64,000 nt of DNA from Streptomyces fagopyri (GCF_009498275.1 NZ_CP045643.1:5828001-5892000), one strand, 5' to 3'. Counted from the first letter of the stretch, positions 53,135-62,928 are shown. Numbers and translations are program-made. Notes: a model not told the origin generated them from the letters alone.

Positions 53135-54022
53135 ATGAGTCAGGCACTGCAGTCCCTGCTCGATCTGCTCGACCTGGAGCGGATCGAGCAGGACATCTTC
53201 CGCGGCCGGTCCCGCTCCGCCGTCGTCCCCCGGGTCTTCGGCGGGCAGGTCGCCGCGCAGGCGCTCGTCGCGGCGGGGCGCACGGTTCCCGAGGACCGCT
53301 TCGCCCACTCCCTGCACGCCTACTTCCTGCGTGCGGGGGACCCCGGCGCGCCCATCGTGTACTCGGTGGACCGCATCCGCGACGGCCGCTCCTTCACCAC
53401 CCGCCGGGTGGTCGCCGTCCAGCACGGGCAGCCGATCTTCCACCTCTCCGCGTCCTTCCAGGCGTACGAGGAGGGCATGGAGCACCAGGCCCCGATGCCG
53501 CCCGCGCCCGATCCCGAGACGCTGCCCACGGCCGCCGAGCTGATGCCGCGGTACGCCGACGTCCTCAAGGACCCCGTCGTCGTGGAACGCCTGCTGGAGG
53601 CGCGTGAGTCGGTCGACCTGCGCTACGTCGACCCGCCGCCCTACGGCACCGTGGGCGAGCCCCGTGAACCGCACTCCCAGGTGTGGTTCCGCACCAACGG
53701 CAAACTCGACGGCGCCGTCGACGAACCGCTGCTGCACGTCGTCCTCGCCACGTACGTCTCCGACATGACGCTCCTCGACTCCATCCTGCTCGCGCACGGG
53801 CGCGGCGGATGGGTGACCGGTGACGTCGTCGGGGCCTCCCTGGACCACGCGATGTGGTTCCACCGGCCCTTCCGCGCAGACGAATGGCTGCTGTACGACC
53901 AGGAGTCCCCGTCCGCGTCCGGCGGCCGCGGTCTCGGCCAGGCCCGGATCTACACCCAGGACGGCCGGCTGGCCATCTCGGTGATCCAGGAGGGCGTGGT
54001 CCGGATCCCGCGGCACCAGTAG
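53135..54022 (+). CDS. acyl-CoA thioesterase II (TesB-like)
   Basis: A 295-residue double-hotdog thioesterase: VFGGQVAAQALVAAGRTVPED, HSLHAYFLRAGDPGAPIVY, DGRSFTTRRVVAVQHGQPIF in the first half and YVSDMTLLDSILLAHG, SLDHAMWFHRPFRADEWLLY, GQARIYTQDGRLAISVIQEG in the second. It hydrolyses acyl-CoA to free acid and CoA. It follows the acyl-CoA dehydrogenase by 46 bases and may share its transcript. Confidence 0.94.
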   Translation: MSQALQSLLDLLDLERIEQDIFRGRSRSAVVPRVFGGQVAAQALVAAGRTVPEDRFAHSLHAYFLRAGDPGAPIVYSVDRIRDGRSFTTRRVVAVQHGQPIFHLSASFQAYEEGMEHQAPMPPAPDPETLPTAAELMPRYADVLKDPVVVERLLEARESVDLRYVDPPPYGTVGEPREPHSQVWFRTNGKLDGAVDEPLLHVVLATYVSDMTLLDSILLAHGRGGWVTGDVVGASLDHAMWFHRPFRADEWLLYDQESPSASGGRGLGQARIYTQDGRLAISVIQEGVVRIPRHQ

Positions 54023-54064
54023 TACCGCTCCCCGGCGAGGCCCGATCCCCGGTAGGACTGGGGC

Positions 54065-55036
54065 ATGACTGAAGCTGCACGGGACGACGGGGCGGGCGAG
54101 AGCACGGTCACGGTGATCGTCGCCGCCCTCGCCAATCTGGGGATCGCGGTGGCCAAGGCGGTCGCGGGCGTCATCAGCGGATCGAGCGCGATGCTGTCCG
54201 AGGCCGCGCACTCGGTGGCCGACACGGTCACCGAGGTACTGCTGCTCACCGCGCTCAAGCGCAGCGCGAAACCGGCCGACGAGGAACACCCCCTCGGATA
54301 CGGGCCCGAGCGCTACATCTGGGCGATGCTCGCGGCGGTCGCGACCTTCGTCGGCGGCGCGGTGTTCTCGATCTACGACGGGGTGCACACCCTCGTCGCG
54401 GGCGAGGAACTGGGCGACCCCCTCGTCTCCTACGTCGTGCTCGCGGTCGCCTTCCTCCTGGAGGGCTACTCCCTGCGCACCGGCGTACGGCAGGCACGCG
54501 GTGAGGCGGCACGGATCGGGGCGCCCTTCAAGCGCTACCTCCGCCACACCCCGGACACCGCCGTGAAGGCCGTGGTCCTGGAGGACTCGGCCGCGCTGGT
54601 CGGCCTCGTCCTCGCCGCGGGCGGTCTGCTCGGCGGGCAGCTCACCGGCTCCGGCGTCTGGGACGCCGTCGCGTCCCTCTGCATCGGCCTCCTGCTGCTG
54701 TACGTCGCCTGGGTCCTCGGCCGTTCCAACGCGGAACTGCTCATCGGGCGTCCGCTGCCGAAGGCCGTCCGGGACGGCATCAGGGCCGAACTGCTCGCGG
54801 TGGAGCACGTGGAGGCCGTACTGGAACTGACGACCCTGGTCCAGGGACCGCGCGAGGCACTCGTCGCCGCCAAGGTCGACTTCCGCGACATGTCGACCGC
54901 CGCCCAGATCGAGTGGGCCTGCGAACAGGCCGAACAGCGACTGCGGGAGGCGTTCCCGGCGGTGAGCCGCGTCTACCTGGACCCGACCCCGGGACACGCC
55001 CGACGCCGGGCCGAGGGGCTGAACCCCTGGCCCTGA
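54065..55036 (+). CDS. cation diffusion facilitator family transporter
   Basis: A 323-residue membrane protein with about six membrane segments and a C-terminal cytosolic domain. Helix 2 carries SEAAHSVADTVTEV, the HxxxD metal site. Helix 5 has VVLEDSAALVGLV, where the usual HxxxD is replaced by ED-x-A as in the ZnT9-like branch, so the transported ion and the coupling may differ from classical zinc exporters. Start ATG 54065; 43 bases after the thioesterase stop. Confidence 0.88.
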   Translation: MTEAARDDGAGESTVTVIVAALANLGIAVAKAVAGVISGSSAMLSEAAHSVADTVTEVLLLTALKRSAKPADEEHPLGYGPERYIWAMLAAVATFVGGAVFSIYDGVHTLVAGEELGDPLVSYVVLAVAFLLEGYSLRTGVRQARGEAARIGAPFKRYLRHTPDTAVKAVVLEDSAALVGLVLAAGGLLGGQLTGSGVWDAVASLCIGLLLLYVAWVLGRSNAELLIGRPLPKAVRDGIRAELLAVEHVEAVLELTTLVQGPREALVAAKVDFRDMSTAAQIEWACEQAEQRLREAFPAVSRVYLDPTPGHARRRAEGLNPWP

Positions 55037-55111
55037 CGGCCGGCCCCGCGGTCCCCGGACGGAACGGCGCGCGGCGTCGGACGCGGCGCGTCCCCCCCCG
55101 GCGCGGTGGGG

Positions 55112-55900
55112 TCAGACGAGGCCCGCCGCGCCGAGGAGATACGCCGTCATCGGGTCGTAGTGCCGGGGACTCGTCACGTGGTCGTCGAGAGGGATCGTCA
55201 CCTGGACGGTGCCCTCGGACTCGGCGAGGAAGAGGGCCGGGTCGTTGCAGTCGGCGTAGCCCATGGAGTCGACGCCGAGCTGGCCCGCGCAGCCGGCCCA
55301 GCCGTGGTCGGCGACGACCAGACCGGGCAGCGGGCGGCCCTCACGCTCCAGCCCGGTGAGGATCGCCCGCATCGGCTCGCCCGAGTGGGTGTGCCAGAGG
55401 GTGGCACCGTGTTCGAGCACCGCGACGTCCGCGAACTGGAAGACGTACCCCTCGTCCGTCTGAAGCCCGTCGGGGATGACGACGATCTCGCAGCCCGCGG
55501 CACGCAGCGCGGCGGCGGTCGCGCGGTGCACGTCGAGCAGGCCGCCCGGGTGACCGGTCGCGAACAGCACGCGCTCCTTCGCGGCGGCCGCCTTGCGCAG
55601 CCGCGCCGCCATCCGGTCCAGGGCGTCGACCGTCAGCTCGGGGTCGATGGTGTCCTGCCCGTACCGGTACTCCGGGTCGTCGTTCACACCGCACCGCTCC
55701 GCCATCACCGCGAGGACGTCCTGCTCGTCGGTCCAGCGGTCACCGAGCTCCAGGCCGAGCCAGAAGTTGCGGTCGCCGTTCGCGAGCTTGCGGTAGTGGG
55801 AGAGGTTGTTCTCGCGGGGCGTGGCGACGTCGCCCGCGATACGCGTCCGTACGAGGTGGTCGACGAGCTCGGTGCGGTTGGGGGTCCCGGATATTGGCAT
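55112..55900 (-). CDS. conserved protein, annotated as phosphatase in relatives
   Basis: A 262-residue cytosolic protein. Conserved-looking blocks are NRTELVDHLVRTRIAGDVAT, LFATGHPGGLLDVHRATAAA, IVVIPDGL, ADHGWAGCAGQLGVDSMGYADCND and SPRHYDPMTAYLL. The GHPGG and DHGW elements recall phosphatase or kinase-like sites, and Streptomyces relatives are named phosphatase from memory, but no standard catalytic motif is unmistakable. It is convergent with the cation transporter gene. Start ATG 55900. Confidence 0.65.
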   Translation of the reverse strand: MPISGTPNRTELVDHLVRTRIAGDVATPRENNLSHYRKLANGDRNFWLGLELGDRWTDEQDVLAVMAERCGVNDDPEYRYGQDTIDPELTVDALDRMAARLRKAAAAKERVLFATGHPGGLLDVHRATAAALRAAGCEIVVIPDGLQTDEGYVFQFADVAVLEHGATLWHTHSGEPMRAILTGLEREGRPLPGLVVADHGWAGCAGQLGVDSMGYADCNDPALFLAESEGTVQVTIPLDDHVTSPRHYDPMTAYLLGAAGLV

Positions 55901-56039
55901 GCCCCCATTGTGCCGGGGCGTCCCGTCCGGGGAACGCCTGTCCCGAGCCCTGGGACGCGCGTCACTCGGAACGGGGGAGCGCGGGCGCGGGGTGGTGCGC
56001 CGCCTGGTCATCGCTCGCCACGACACCCCCGGCGCACGC

Positions 56040-57614
56040 TCACCGCTCCCGCAGCGCGAACCACAACTCCATGCGCACGTCGGCGTCGTCGAGATCGGTC
56101 CCCAGCAACGTCGCGCAGCGCGCCACCCGTTGGCGCACGGTGTTGCGGTGGACGGCGAGGGCCACCGCCGTGCGGTCCCAACTGCCGTGCAGGGAGAGCC
56201 AGGTGCGCAGGGTCTCGGCGAGGGCCGGGGTCGCGGCGATGGGCGCGAGCAGGGCGCGGGCGTGGGCGTCCGCGTCGGCCGGGGGGACGAGGTCGGCGAG
56301 CGCGGGACGCTCGGCGTGGCGTACCAGCGCCGTCCGGGTCGCCCGCGCGCGGGCCAGCGCCCGGGCGGCCTGGGTGTCGGCGAGCGCCCACTCGTGCGGG
56401 CCGACGGGCGCGCTGATCCCGCAGGTCCAGCCCTGCTGGGGGGCCGGTTCGAGGTCGCCGGGTACGAGGACGCGCACCACGTCGCCGCCCGCGTCGATGA
56501 GCGCCGAGCCCAGCGCCGTCCCCAGCGCGGAGGCCGCGACGGCGTCCGGAGCGGGACCGTCCGCCGTGGGCCGGGCGTGCACGACGGTCCAGCGTTCCCC
56601 GCCCAGCAGGGGCGCGACCGTCTCCGGCGCGGCCCCGAGCAGCAGCCGGACGAGCGCCGCCGAGCGTGCCGCGCCGCTGCCGCTCTGCTGCTCGCCGGTG
56701 AGCAGGGAGAGCAGCACGGCCGCGATGGAGGCGATGGTGTGGTCCCCGGGGTCGCGGCGCGGCGCGGCCACGCCGAGGACGAAGCCCTGCCCGCCGCCGA
56801 GGGCGTAGGCCGCGAGGTGGGTGCCCTGGACGGTGTCGCTGGCGGAGGAGGGGGTCGGGCCCTGGGTCTGTCCGGGGCGCACCACGGCCGCCAGCCCGGC
56901 GAGGGCCCGTGCGGCGGGTGTCTCCGGGGTCCGTCCGGCACCCGCCAGCTCCGCCCCCTCCGGCCCGTACAGCACCGCCCGGCCGGAGACCCGCTGGGCC
57001 AGCCGGCGCAGCACCGCCGGCACCGGGTCGGGGCGGGCCGCCGCCGCGGCCAGACTCTGCTGGCCCTCCGTGACCCGGCGCAGCTCCGCCAGGCGGGCCC
57101 GGGCCATCAGCTGCCAGACCGCGCGGGCCACCCCCGAGAAGGTCGTCTCGGGCGGGACCTCGATCAGCGGGAGGCCGCGGGCGTCGCAGGCCTCGACCAG
57201 CGCGCGCGGAACCGTGTCGTGCACCGGCGCCACGCCGAAGCCCAGCGCCGCGCCGCCCGCCGCGACGATGCGGGAGACATAGCCGTCGAAGTAGTCAGCG
57301 AGCGGTGTCTCCGCCCGTCCGGGGGTGTCCCCGGACGGGCCCGGCTCCTCCGGGACGTGCACGCCCGCGGTCAGCAGCAGCTCGCCGCCCAGCAGATAGG
57401 GGTACGGGTCCGCCATCTCCGAGGCGTGCGCCCAGTGGATCACCGTGTCCGGATCGCAGGGGCCCGCGATACGGCGCAGGGCCAGGTCCTCGCGGGCCAG
57501 CAGCGCGCTCAGCGGGACCGGCGGAGTGGGCGGGACCGGCAGCGCGTGCGGGACCGGTGGAGCCGGAGGCGCGGGCGAGGTCGGTGGGACTGGCGAGGCG
57601 GATGCGTCCGGCAT
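56040..57614 (-). CDS. PucR-family transcriptional regulator
   Basis: A 524-residue regulator. A Pro/Ala-rich N-terminus is followed by a PucR-type sensor domain (about 35-160; LRRIAGPCDPDTVIHWAHAS, GELLLTAGVHVPEE, LPLIEVPPETTFSGVARAVW), a middle GGDEF-like/CdaR domain and the C-terminal HTH_30 (SWDRTAVALAVHRNTVRQRV). PucR proteins control purine, amino-acid or guanidino-compound use; its neighbours (transporter remnant, agmatinase-type enzyme, ThDP enzyme) suggest it governs them. Start ATG 57614 has GGAGGG about ten bases upstream; ATG 57623 is possible. Confidence 0.85.
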   Translation of the reverse strand: MPDASASPVPPTSPAPPAPPVPHALPVPPTPPVPLSALLAREDLALRRIAGPCDPDTVIHWAHASEMADPYPYLLGGELLLTAGVHVPEEPGPSGDTPGRAETPLADYFDGYVSRIVAAGGAALGFGVAPVHDTVPRALVEACDARGLPLIEVPPETTFSGVARAVWQLMARARLAELRRVTEGQQSLAAAAARPDPVPAVLRRLAQRVSGRAVLYGPEGAELAGAGRTPETPAARALAGLAAVVRPGQTQGPTPSSASDTVQGTHLAAYALGGGQGFVLGVAAPRRDPGDHTIASIAAVLLSLLTGEQQSGSGAARSAALVRLLLGAAPETVAPLLGGERWTVVHARPTADGPAPDAVAASALGTALGSALIDAGGDVVRVLVPGDLEPAPQQGWTCGISAPVGPHEWALADTQAARALARARATRTALVRHAERPALADLVPPADADAHARALLAPIAATPALAETLRTWLSLHGSWDRTAVALAVHRNTVRQRVARCATLLGTDLDDADVRMELWFALRER

Positions 57615-57873
57615 GGTGGACATTCCCTCCATCCGGTTCAGCGACAGTGGATGAAAAGTACACTTCAGAGTCGCCTTCCGGCCACCTAGGGTCGTGCCGT
57701 CGGCAGCCGCGGGCACGGGCGTATGTCCCCGCGATCCGCTGCCGCACCGACCGGGCGGGAATCCGCTCGCGGATCCGCCGCCGGTCTTCCCGGCCGGACC
57801 GCGCTCGCCCCGGCCGCGTCCCCGTCCGCATCTGCACGACACGCCACCGAGAGTGCGCGAAGGAGGGCCCCGC

Positions 57874-58294
57874 ATGGCCGTCGACCACACAGTGATCGTC
57901 GTCTGTCCGCCCGGCATGCTGGCCATGGGCTGGTGGGGCATGCGCCGCGCCCCAGCGAGATGAAGGCCAAGCTGCCCACCGAGTACTTCGACCCGCTGGG
58001 CATCGGCGGCGAGACGGTCTTCACCTACGTGCTCATCCACACGTTCGGCACGCTCATCGGCCAGGACATCCGGCAGCGCGTGTTCACCGCCCGCAGCGAC
58101 ACCACGGCGAGGTGGGGCGGCACGGTCGCCGGCACCTACTGCCTGGTGTACGCCGTCGCGGGCGCCGTCATCGGCACCGCGGCCAAGGTCATGGACCCCC
58201 AGCTGCCCAGCGCCGACGCGGCCTTCGCGGCTGTCGTCAAGGACGAACTCCCGGTCGGCGTGCGCGGGCTGGTGCTCGCCGCGGCGCTCGCCGC
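57874..58294 (+). pseudogene. broken sodium:solute symporter (SSS family)
   Basis: AGGAGGG precedes ATG 57874, which opens with a typical SSS first helix and motif (VDHTVIVV, then LAMGWWGMRRA) but stops at 57961-57963. A different frame then continues with internal SSS sequence: EMKAKLPTEYFDPLG, GETVFTYVLIHTFGTLIGQD, DTTARWGGTVAGTYCLVYAV, VKDELPVGVRGLVLAAALAA. The segments between helix 1 and this part and everything after about 58294 are missing (an intact transporter has roughly 450-550 residues). So there are at least two deletions and a frame change. It lies between a PucR regulator and an agmatinase-type gene, where an uptake system for their substrate would be expected. Confidence 0.85.
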
Positions 58295-58442
58295 CTCCGC
58301 CGGGGCGCGGGGTGCCGGCGCGGGCGCCTTGGGCGGAGGCGGCGAGTACGACGGCGTGAACGATTCTCCGGGTGCGGCCCCGGGCCCCGCTTCCCCTGGC
58401 CCCGGGGGAGCGGGGAGCGTGTTCGGCCGCGGGCCGTCCGTG

Positions 58443-58479
58443 GCTGGTCGCGCGGTTCCCCGCGCCCCTGACGGGGCGC
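58443..58479. repeat. Streptomyces-type intergenic repeat
   Basis: A stretch starting GCTGGTCGCGCGGTTCCCCG and ending in the hairpin GCGCCCC-TGA-CGGGGCGC resembles a short sequence seen in many Streptomyces intergenic regions. It directly follows the truncated end of the symporter pseudogene and may mark the deletion joint. Confidence 0.6.
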
Positions 58480-58487
58480 TGCGCTCC

Positions 58488-58540
58488 CCGGGGGCGAGTC
58501 CCTGAGGGGTGTGTCGCGCCTTCCGGGGGCGAGTCCCTGA
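58488..58540. repeat. 18-bp perfect direct repeat
   Basis: CCGGGGGCGAGTCCCTGA occurs at 58488-58505 and again at 58523-58540, in the spacer before the agmatinase-type gene. Confidence 0.85.
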
Positions 58541-58725
58541 CAGGGGGCCGTGCCTTCCGGGGGGCGGGACGGAGCCCCGGTGGGGCTCAGGGGGGTGTAG
58601 AGACTTGGGTCGGCCGCCGTGGGGCGGCCGGGCCGGGGGGACTCCGGTGGCCGGAGTCCGCGACACTGGAAGACGTACCACCCGTACCACCACGCATCAC
58701 CGGTATCACCTGGAGGAGTCCGACG

Positions 58726-59718
58726 ATGAGCAGCACCGAGAACCCGGCAGCAGGCGGCAGCCAGCCACGCGGCCCCGTCGACTCGTCCCGCGTCCCGCGG
58801 TACGCCGGCCCCGCGACCTTCGCCCGGCTGCCCCGCCTCGACGAGGTCGGCACCGCCGACGTCGCCGTCGTCGGCGTGCCGTTCGACTCCGGCGTCTCCT
58901 ACCGGCCCGGCGCCCGCTTCGGCGGCAACGCGATCCGCGAGGCCTCCCGCCTGCTGCGCCCGTACAACCCGGCGCAGGACGCCTCCCCCTTCGCCCTCGC
59001 CCAGGTCGCCGACGCCGGTGACATCGCGGCGAACCCGTTCAACATCAACGAGGCCGTGGAGACGGTCGAGGCGGCGGCCGACGAACTCCTCGGCACGGGC
59101 GCCCGGCTGATGACCCTCGGCGGCGACCACACCATCGCGCTGCCCCTGCTGCGCGCCGTCGCGAAGAAGCACGGCCCGGTCGCCCTGCTCCACTTCGACG
59201 CGCACCTCGACACCTGGGACACCTACTTCGGCGCCGAGTACACCCACGGCACCCCGTTCCGCCGCGCCGTCGAGGAGGGCATCCTCGACACCTCCGCCCT
59301 CTCCCACGTCGGAACCCGCGGCCCGCTGTACGGCAAGCAGGACCTCACCGACGACGAGAAGATGGGCTTCGGCATCGTCACCTCGGCGGACATCTACCGC
59401 CGCGGCGCCGACGAGGTCGCCGACCAGCTGCGCCAGCGCATCGGCGACCGCCCGCTCTACATCTCCATCGACATCGACTGCCTCGACCCGGCGCACGCCC
59501 CCGGCACCGGGACCCCGGAGGCGGGCGGCATGACCTCGCGCGAGCTCCTGGAGATCCTGCGCGGCCTGTCCTCCTGCAACCTGGTCTCCGCGGACGTGGT
59601 CGAGGTCGCGCCCGCCTACGACCACGCCGAGATCACCGCCGTCGCCGCGTCCCACACGGCGTACGAACTGACCACGATCATGTCCCGTCAGATCGCGCAG
59701 GAGAAGGCAGCGAAGTGA
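58726..59718 (+). CDS. agmatinase-family ureohydrolase
   Basis: A 330-residue manganese ureohydrolase. Metal-binding motifs are complete: [21 protein letters not shown] and [22 protein letters not shown]. The enzyme removes urea from a guanidino compound. Agmatine is the classical substrate, but many actinobacterial members act on guanidino acids; the adjoining ThDP enzyme suggests further breakdown of the carbon product. GGAGGAG precedes ATG 58726, and its stop overlaps the next start (GTGA). Confidence 0.92.
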   Translation: MSSTENPAAGGSQPRGPVDSSRVPRYAGPATFARLPRLDEVGTADVAVVGVPFDSGVSYRPGARFGGNAIREASRLLRPYNPAQDASPFALAQVADAGDIAANPFNINEAVETVEAAADELLGTGARLMTLGGDHTIALPLLRAVAKKHGPVALLHFDAHLDTWDTYFGAEYTHGTPFRRAVEEGILDTSALSHVGTRGPLYGKQDLTDDEKMGFGIVTSADIYRRGADEVADQLRQRIGDRPLYISIDIDCLDPAHAPGTGTPEAGGMTSRELLEILRGLSSCNLVSADVVEVAPAYDHAEITAVAASHTAYELTTIMSRQIAQEKAAK

Positions 59719-61400
59719 CCCACGACCACGACCTGGTGCTCCGTCCGTCGGCGGCACAGACGGAGGCCGCGCTCAACCCGCCCCCCGGCCGCAACGGCGG
59801 GGACCTGGTCGTGGAGACCCTCTCCGGTCTCGGCGCGACCACCGTCTTCGGGCTGCCCGGCCAGCACGCGCTGGGCATGTTCGACGCGCTGCGCCGCTCG
59901 TCGCTCCAGTACGTGGGGCTGCGCGTCGAGAACAACGCCGGGTTCGCGGCGGACGCGTACGGCCGGATCACGGGGGAGGCCGCGCCGCTGCTGCTCTCCA
60001 CCGGCCCGGGGGCGCTGACCTCGCTCGCCGCGCTCCAGGAGGCGGTCGCCGCCTCGGCCCCCGTCCTCGCGATCAGCAGCCAGATCCCGACCGCCGGACT
60101 GGGCGGCGGACGCCACGGCTATCTGCACGAACTCCCGGACCAGCAGGCCTCGTTCAGGGGTGTCGTGAAGTCCGTGCACACCGTCCGCGCGCAGTCCCAG
60201 ATCCCGTCGGCGCTCGCTGCGGCCTGGGAGTCGGCGCTGACGGCCCCGCACGGCCCGGTCTGGGTGGAGATCCCGCAGGACGTCCTGCTCGCCCCGACGC
60301 ACCTGCCGGTCGTGACCGCGATGGACGCGACCCCCGAGGAAGTGGTCCCGCGCCCCGAACTGACCGCGGTCGCGGCCCACTTGCTGTCCACGGCCGCCCG
60401 CCCCGCGATCATCGCGGGCGGCGGTGTCGTCCGGGCGGACGCCTCCGGCAAGCTGCTGCGGCTCGCCGAGCGGCTGAACGCCCCCGTCGTCACCACCTTC
60501 GGCGGCAAGGGCGCGTTCCCCTGGAACCACCCGTTGTCCCTCCAGTCCTGGCTGGAGGACCGGCACACCACCGATCTCCTGGAGGACGCGGACGTCCTGC
60601 TGGTGATCGGCTCCGGCCTCGGTGAACTCTCCTCGAACTACCACACGTTCAAGCCCCGCGGCCGGGTCGTCCAGATCGAGGCCGACCTCGGCAAACTGGA
60701 GTCCAACCATCCGGCACTCGGCATCCACGCCGACGCCAGGCTCGCGCTCTCCGCGCTGTTGGAGACGGTCGGGGAACGCCCCGACCCGACGGCGCCCGAG
60801 CGCGTACGCACGTTGCTCGCCCGGGTCGGCGAGCGCATCGCCGCGCAGGAACTCACCCTGGAACAGGACGTGCTGGCGTCCGTGCGTCGCGCCCTGCCGG
60901 ACGGCTCCCCGTCCTTCTGGGACATGACCATCCTGGCCTACTGGGCATGGTCCGCCTTCGACCCCCGCCGGCCCAACGCCATGCACTCGGCCCAGGGCGC
61001 CGGCGGTCTCGGCTACGGCTTCCCGGCGGCCCTCGGAGCGGCGGCCGCCGACCCCACCCGCCCGGTCCTCGCGGTCTCCGGCGACGGCGGAGCGCTGTAC
61101 TCGATCGCCGAGCTGGCCACGGCGAAGCAGTACGGCCTCGACGTCACCTGGCTCATCGTCGACGACGGCGGCTACGGCATCCTGCGCGAGTACATGACGG
61201 ACACCTTCGGCCAGGCCACGGCGACGGAGCTGGCGCGCCCGGACTACGTGGCGCTCGCCGAGTCCTTCGGTGTCCCGGGGATCCGCACGAGCCCCGGGAC
61301 ACTCGAAGCGGACCTGTCGAAGGCGCTGGCGACCCCCGGACCGTCGGTGGTGCTGCTCCCGGCGGTCCTGCGGATGTTCGCGCCCACGCACCTGGGCTGA
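59715..61400 (+). CDS. thiamine-diphosphate-dependent enzyme (acetolactate-synthase-like)
   Basis: A 561-residue ThDP enzyme with three domains. The N-terminal PYR domain has [18 protein letters not shown] with the activating Glu and [18 protein letters not shown] central Rossmann-like domain follows ([18 protein letters not shown]). The PP domain has [20 protein letters not shown] with the GDG Mg-ThDP site and [16 protein letters not shown]. It may decarboxylate or carboligate a 2-oxo acid formed from the guanidino compound handled by the upstream ureohydrolase; this is inferred from the GTGA coupling. It is not assigned to acetolactate synthase because no regulatory subunit is near. Confidence 0.88.
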   Translation: MTHDHDLVLRPSAAQTEAALNPPPGRNGGDLVVETLSGLGATTVFGLPGQHALGMFDALRRSSLQYVGLRVENNAGFAADAYGRITGEAAPLLLSTGPGALTSLAALQEAVAASAPVLAISSQIPTAGLGGGRHGYLHELPDQQASFRGVVKSVHTVRAQSQIPSALAAAWESALTAPHGPVWVEIPQDVLLAPTHLPVVTAMDATPEEVVPRPELTAVAAHLLSTAARPAIIAGGGVVRADASGKLLRLAERLNAPVVTTFGGKGAFPWNHPLSLQSWLEDRHTTDLLEDADVLLVIGSGLGELSSNYHTFKPRGRVVQIEADLGKLESNHPALGIHADARLALSALLETVGERPDPTAPERVRTLLARVGERIAAQELTLEQDVLASVRRALPDGSPSFWDMTILAYWAWSAFDPRRPNAMHSAQGAGGLGYGFPAALGAAAADPTRPVLAVSGDGGALYSIAELATAKQYGLDVTWLIVDDGGYGILREYMTDTFGQATATELARPDYVALAESFGVPGIRTSPGTLEADLSKALATPGPSVVLLPAVLRMFAPTHLG

Positions 61401-61442
61401 GCCGCCGACTCACCGAGTGAGGACGACTTCCGCGAACTTGCA

Positions 61443-61452
61443 TCTCTAGAGA
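61443..61452. promoter_or_regulatory. TCTCTAGAGA palindrome before the GntR remnant
   Basis: A perfect ten-base palindrome 13 bases before the start of the remnant at 61465. Placement over the ribosome-site region resembles autoregulatory sites of small GntR regulators in Streptomyces. Confidence 0.45.
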
Positions 61453-61464
61453 GGTAAGGGAACG

Positions 61465-61695
61465 GTGTCTACGCCAGGCTCGCGGAGTCTGGAGCGTGAG
61501 CCGGTCCGGTTTCGGGAGGGCGTCCGCTCCCGTATGCCCAGCGTGGACGAGGCCGGGCGGCTCGCGTTGCCCTCGGGTGTGCCGGTGGTGCTGGTTGCCC
61601 GGACCGCCTACGACGCCGGTGGGGTCGCCGTGGAGGTGAACGACATGGTGCTTGACTCCGCCGCCCATGTCCTGGAGTACGGGTTCGGCGCCTGA
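61465..61695 (+). pseudogene. GntR-family regulator remnant (UTRA C-terminus only)
   Basis: The 76-residue frame runs MSTPGSRS, then EREPVRFREGVRSRMPSVDE, EAGRLALPSGVPVVLVARTAY, and VEVNDMVLDS, the pattern of the last part of a UTRA effector domain (LPSGVPV...RTAYD...VEVNDMV). The winged-helix DNA-binding domain that should precede it is absent, so this looks like a regulator whose 5' part was deleted, leaving start signal and tail joined. It could still be expressed as a small protein. Related solo UTRA fragments are annotated in Streptomyces from memory. Confidence 0.6.
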
Positions 61696-61747
61696 GGCCG
61701 GGCGGCGGCGAGCCGGCCGCATCCGCCCGGCTCGCCGTTCTCCGCTC

Positions 61748-62554
61748 CTACCAGATCGCTTCGACCCACTCCGGGTGGTCGATGAACGGGTTGCGGTTGT
61801 GCTGGTAGGTGTCGTAGATGACCTGGTTGCGCTTCTCCTCGAAGGCGCTCGGCGGGTCCTGCTCGTTCCACTGCTTCAGCACGGACAGCTTGCCGATGTA
61901 CGGGGCGCTGCCGTTGTTGACCTTCTCGTCCGGCTCCAGGTCGGCGAACCCGTCGCCGCCGTCGTAGCGCACGGCCATGTAGAGGATCATGCGGGCCACG
62001 TCGCCCTTGTCCGCGTCGCGCGGCTCGAAGGAGTCGGAGTCCACGCGGCTGCCGCCGCCGTTCGTCACCGCGCCGCCGCCGTTGTCGAAGTCGAGGTTGC
62101 CGCGGACGCCGTTGACCTGGACGTCGGCGGGACGCAGGTGGTGCAGGTCGGTGCCGGGGCCGGTCACCTCGCCGAAGTCGCCGTGCGACTTGGCCCAGGT
62201 GTGCTCACGGTTCCAGTCGCCGACGTCGCCGCCGTTGAGGGACTTGCTGCGGGAGACGCCGCTGTACAGCAGGATCACGTTGTTGCTGTTGTTCGGGTCC
62301 TGGTCGGTGACCTTCAGCGCGTTCCAGACCGCGGCGTACGAGATCTTGCTCTGGCTGCTGATGATGGTGTGCAGCGAGGACTTCAGGCTCGCGCCGGTCT
62401 TGCCGACCGCGTTCTTGTAGTACGTGCTGTCGTACGAGGTCGTGGTGGCACTCGCGGGGGTCGCGGTGACGGCCGGCAGGGTGAGGCCTACCAGCACGGC
62501 GGAGGTGGTCAGCGCCAGCGTCTTCCAGCGCCGTACGTGCGTTGTCGCGGGCAT
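61748..62554 (-). CDS. secreted endonuclease I family nuclease
   Basis: A 268-residue exported nuclease. Signal peptide at about 1-36 (VLVGLTLPAVTATPASA). The catalytic domain has WNREHTWAKSHG, DLHHLRPADVQVN, FEPRDADKGDVARMILYMAV and NRNPFIDHPEWVEAIW, the motifs of the NucM/endonuclease I ββα-metal fold with the general-base His. It should degrade extracellular nucleic acid, possibly for phosphate and nucleoside scavenging. Length and motifs are intact. Confidence 0.92.
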   Translation of the reverse strand: MPATTHVRRWKTLALTTSAVLVGLTLPAVTATPASATTTSYDSTYYKNAVGKTGASLKSSLHTIISSQSKISYAAVWNALKVTDQDPNNSNNVILLYSGVSRSKSLNGGDVGDWNREHTWAKSHGDFGEVTGPGTDLHHLRPADVQVNGVRGNLDFDNGGGAVTNGGGSRVDSDSFEPRDADKGDVARMILYMAVRYDGGDGFADLEPDEKVNNGSAPYIGKLSVLKQWNEQDPPSAFEEKRNQVIYDTYQHNRNPFIDHPEWVEAIW

Positions 62555-62748
62555 CGTGGGGAGTCCGTTCTACGCGTGTCGATTGCGGGGCAATCGGGAG
62601 CGTGACATGGACATGCGCTCCTGGGAATGGACAGGACGTGTCGGTTGCGTGTCGGAATCCGGCAACAGGCCTGTCGTGAGGGGGAGATGGGACACCGGAC
62701 GGCCCCTGGCCGGAGCGTGGACGGGGGTCGTCCGGCAGGCCGGTCGCC

Positions 62749-62796
62749 GGAGACGGAGACGGAGGCGGAGACGGAGACGGAGACGGAGGCGGAGCC
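62749..62796. repeat. hexanucleotide array, eight GGAGAC-type units
   Basis: Eight tandem six-base units: GGAGAC with GGAGGC and GGAGCC variants. A microsatellite in the spacer upstream of the endonuclease gene. Confidence 0.95.
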
Positions 62797-62893
62797 GAAG
62801 TCGGTGTCCGGTCAGCCGGCGTCCGGCGGATCCGGGCGGTGGAGCGTCGGCGCGGAACGGGCCGAACGGCCGTACCCCGAAACGGAGTCGGCG

Positions 62894-62928
<35 letters not shown>

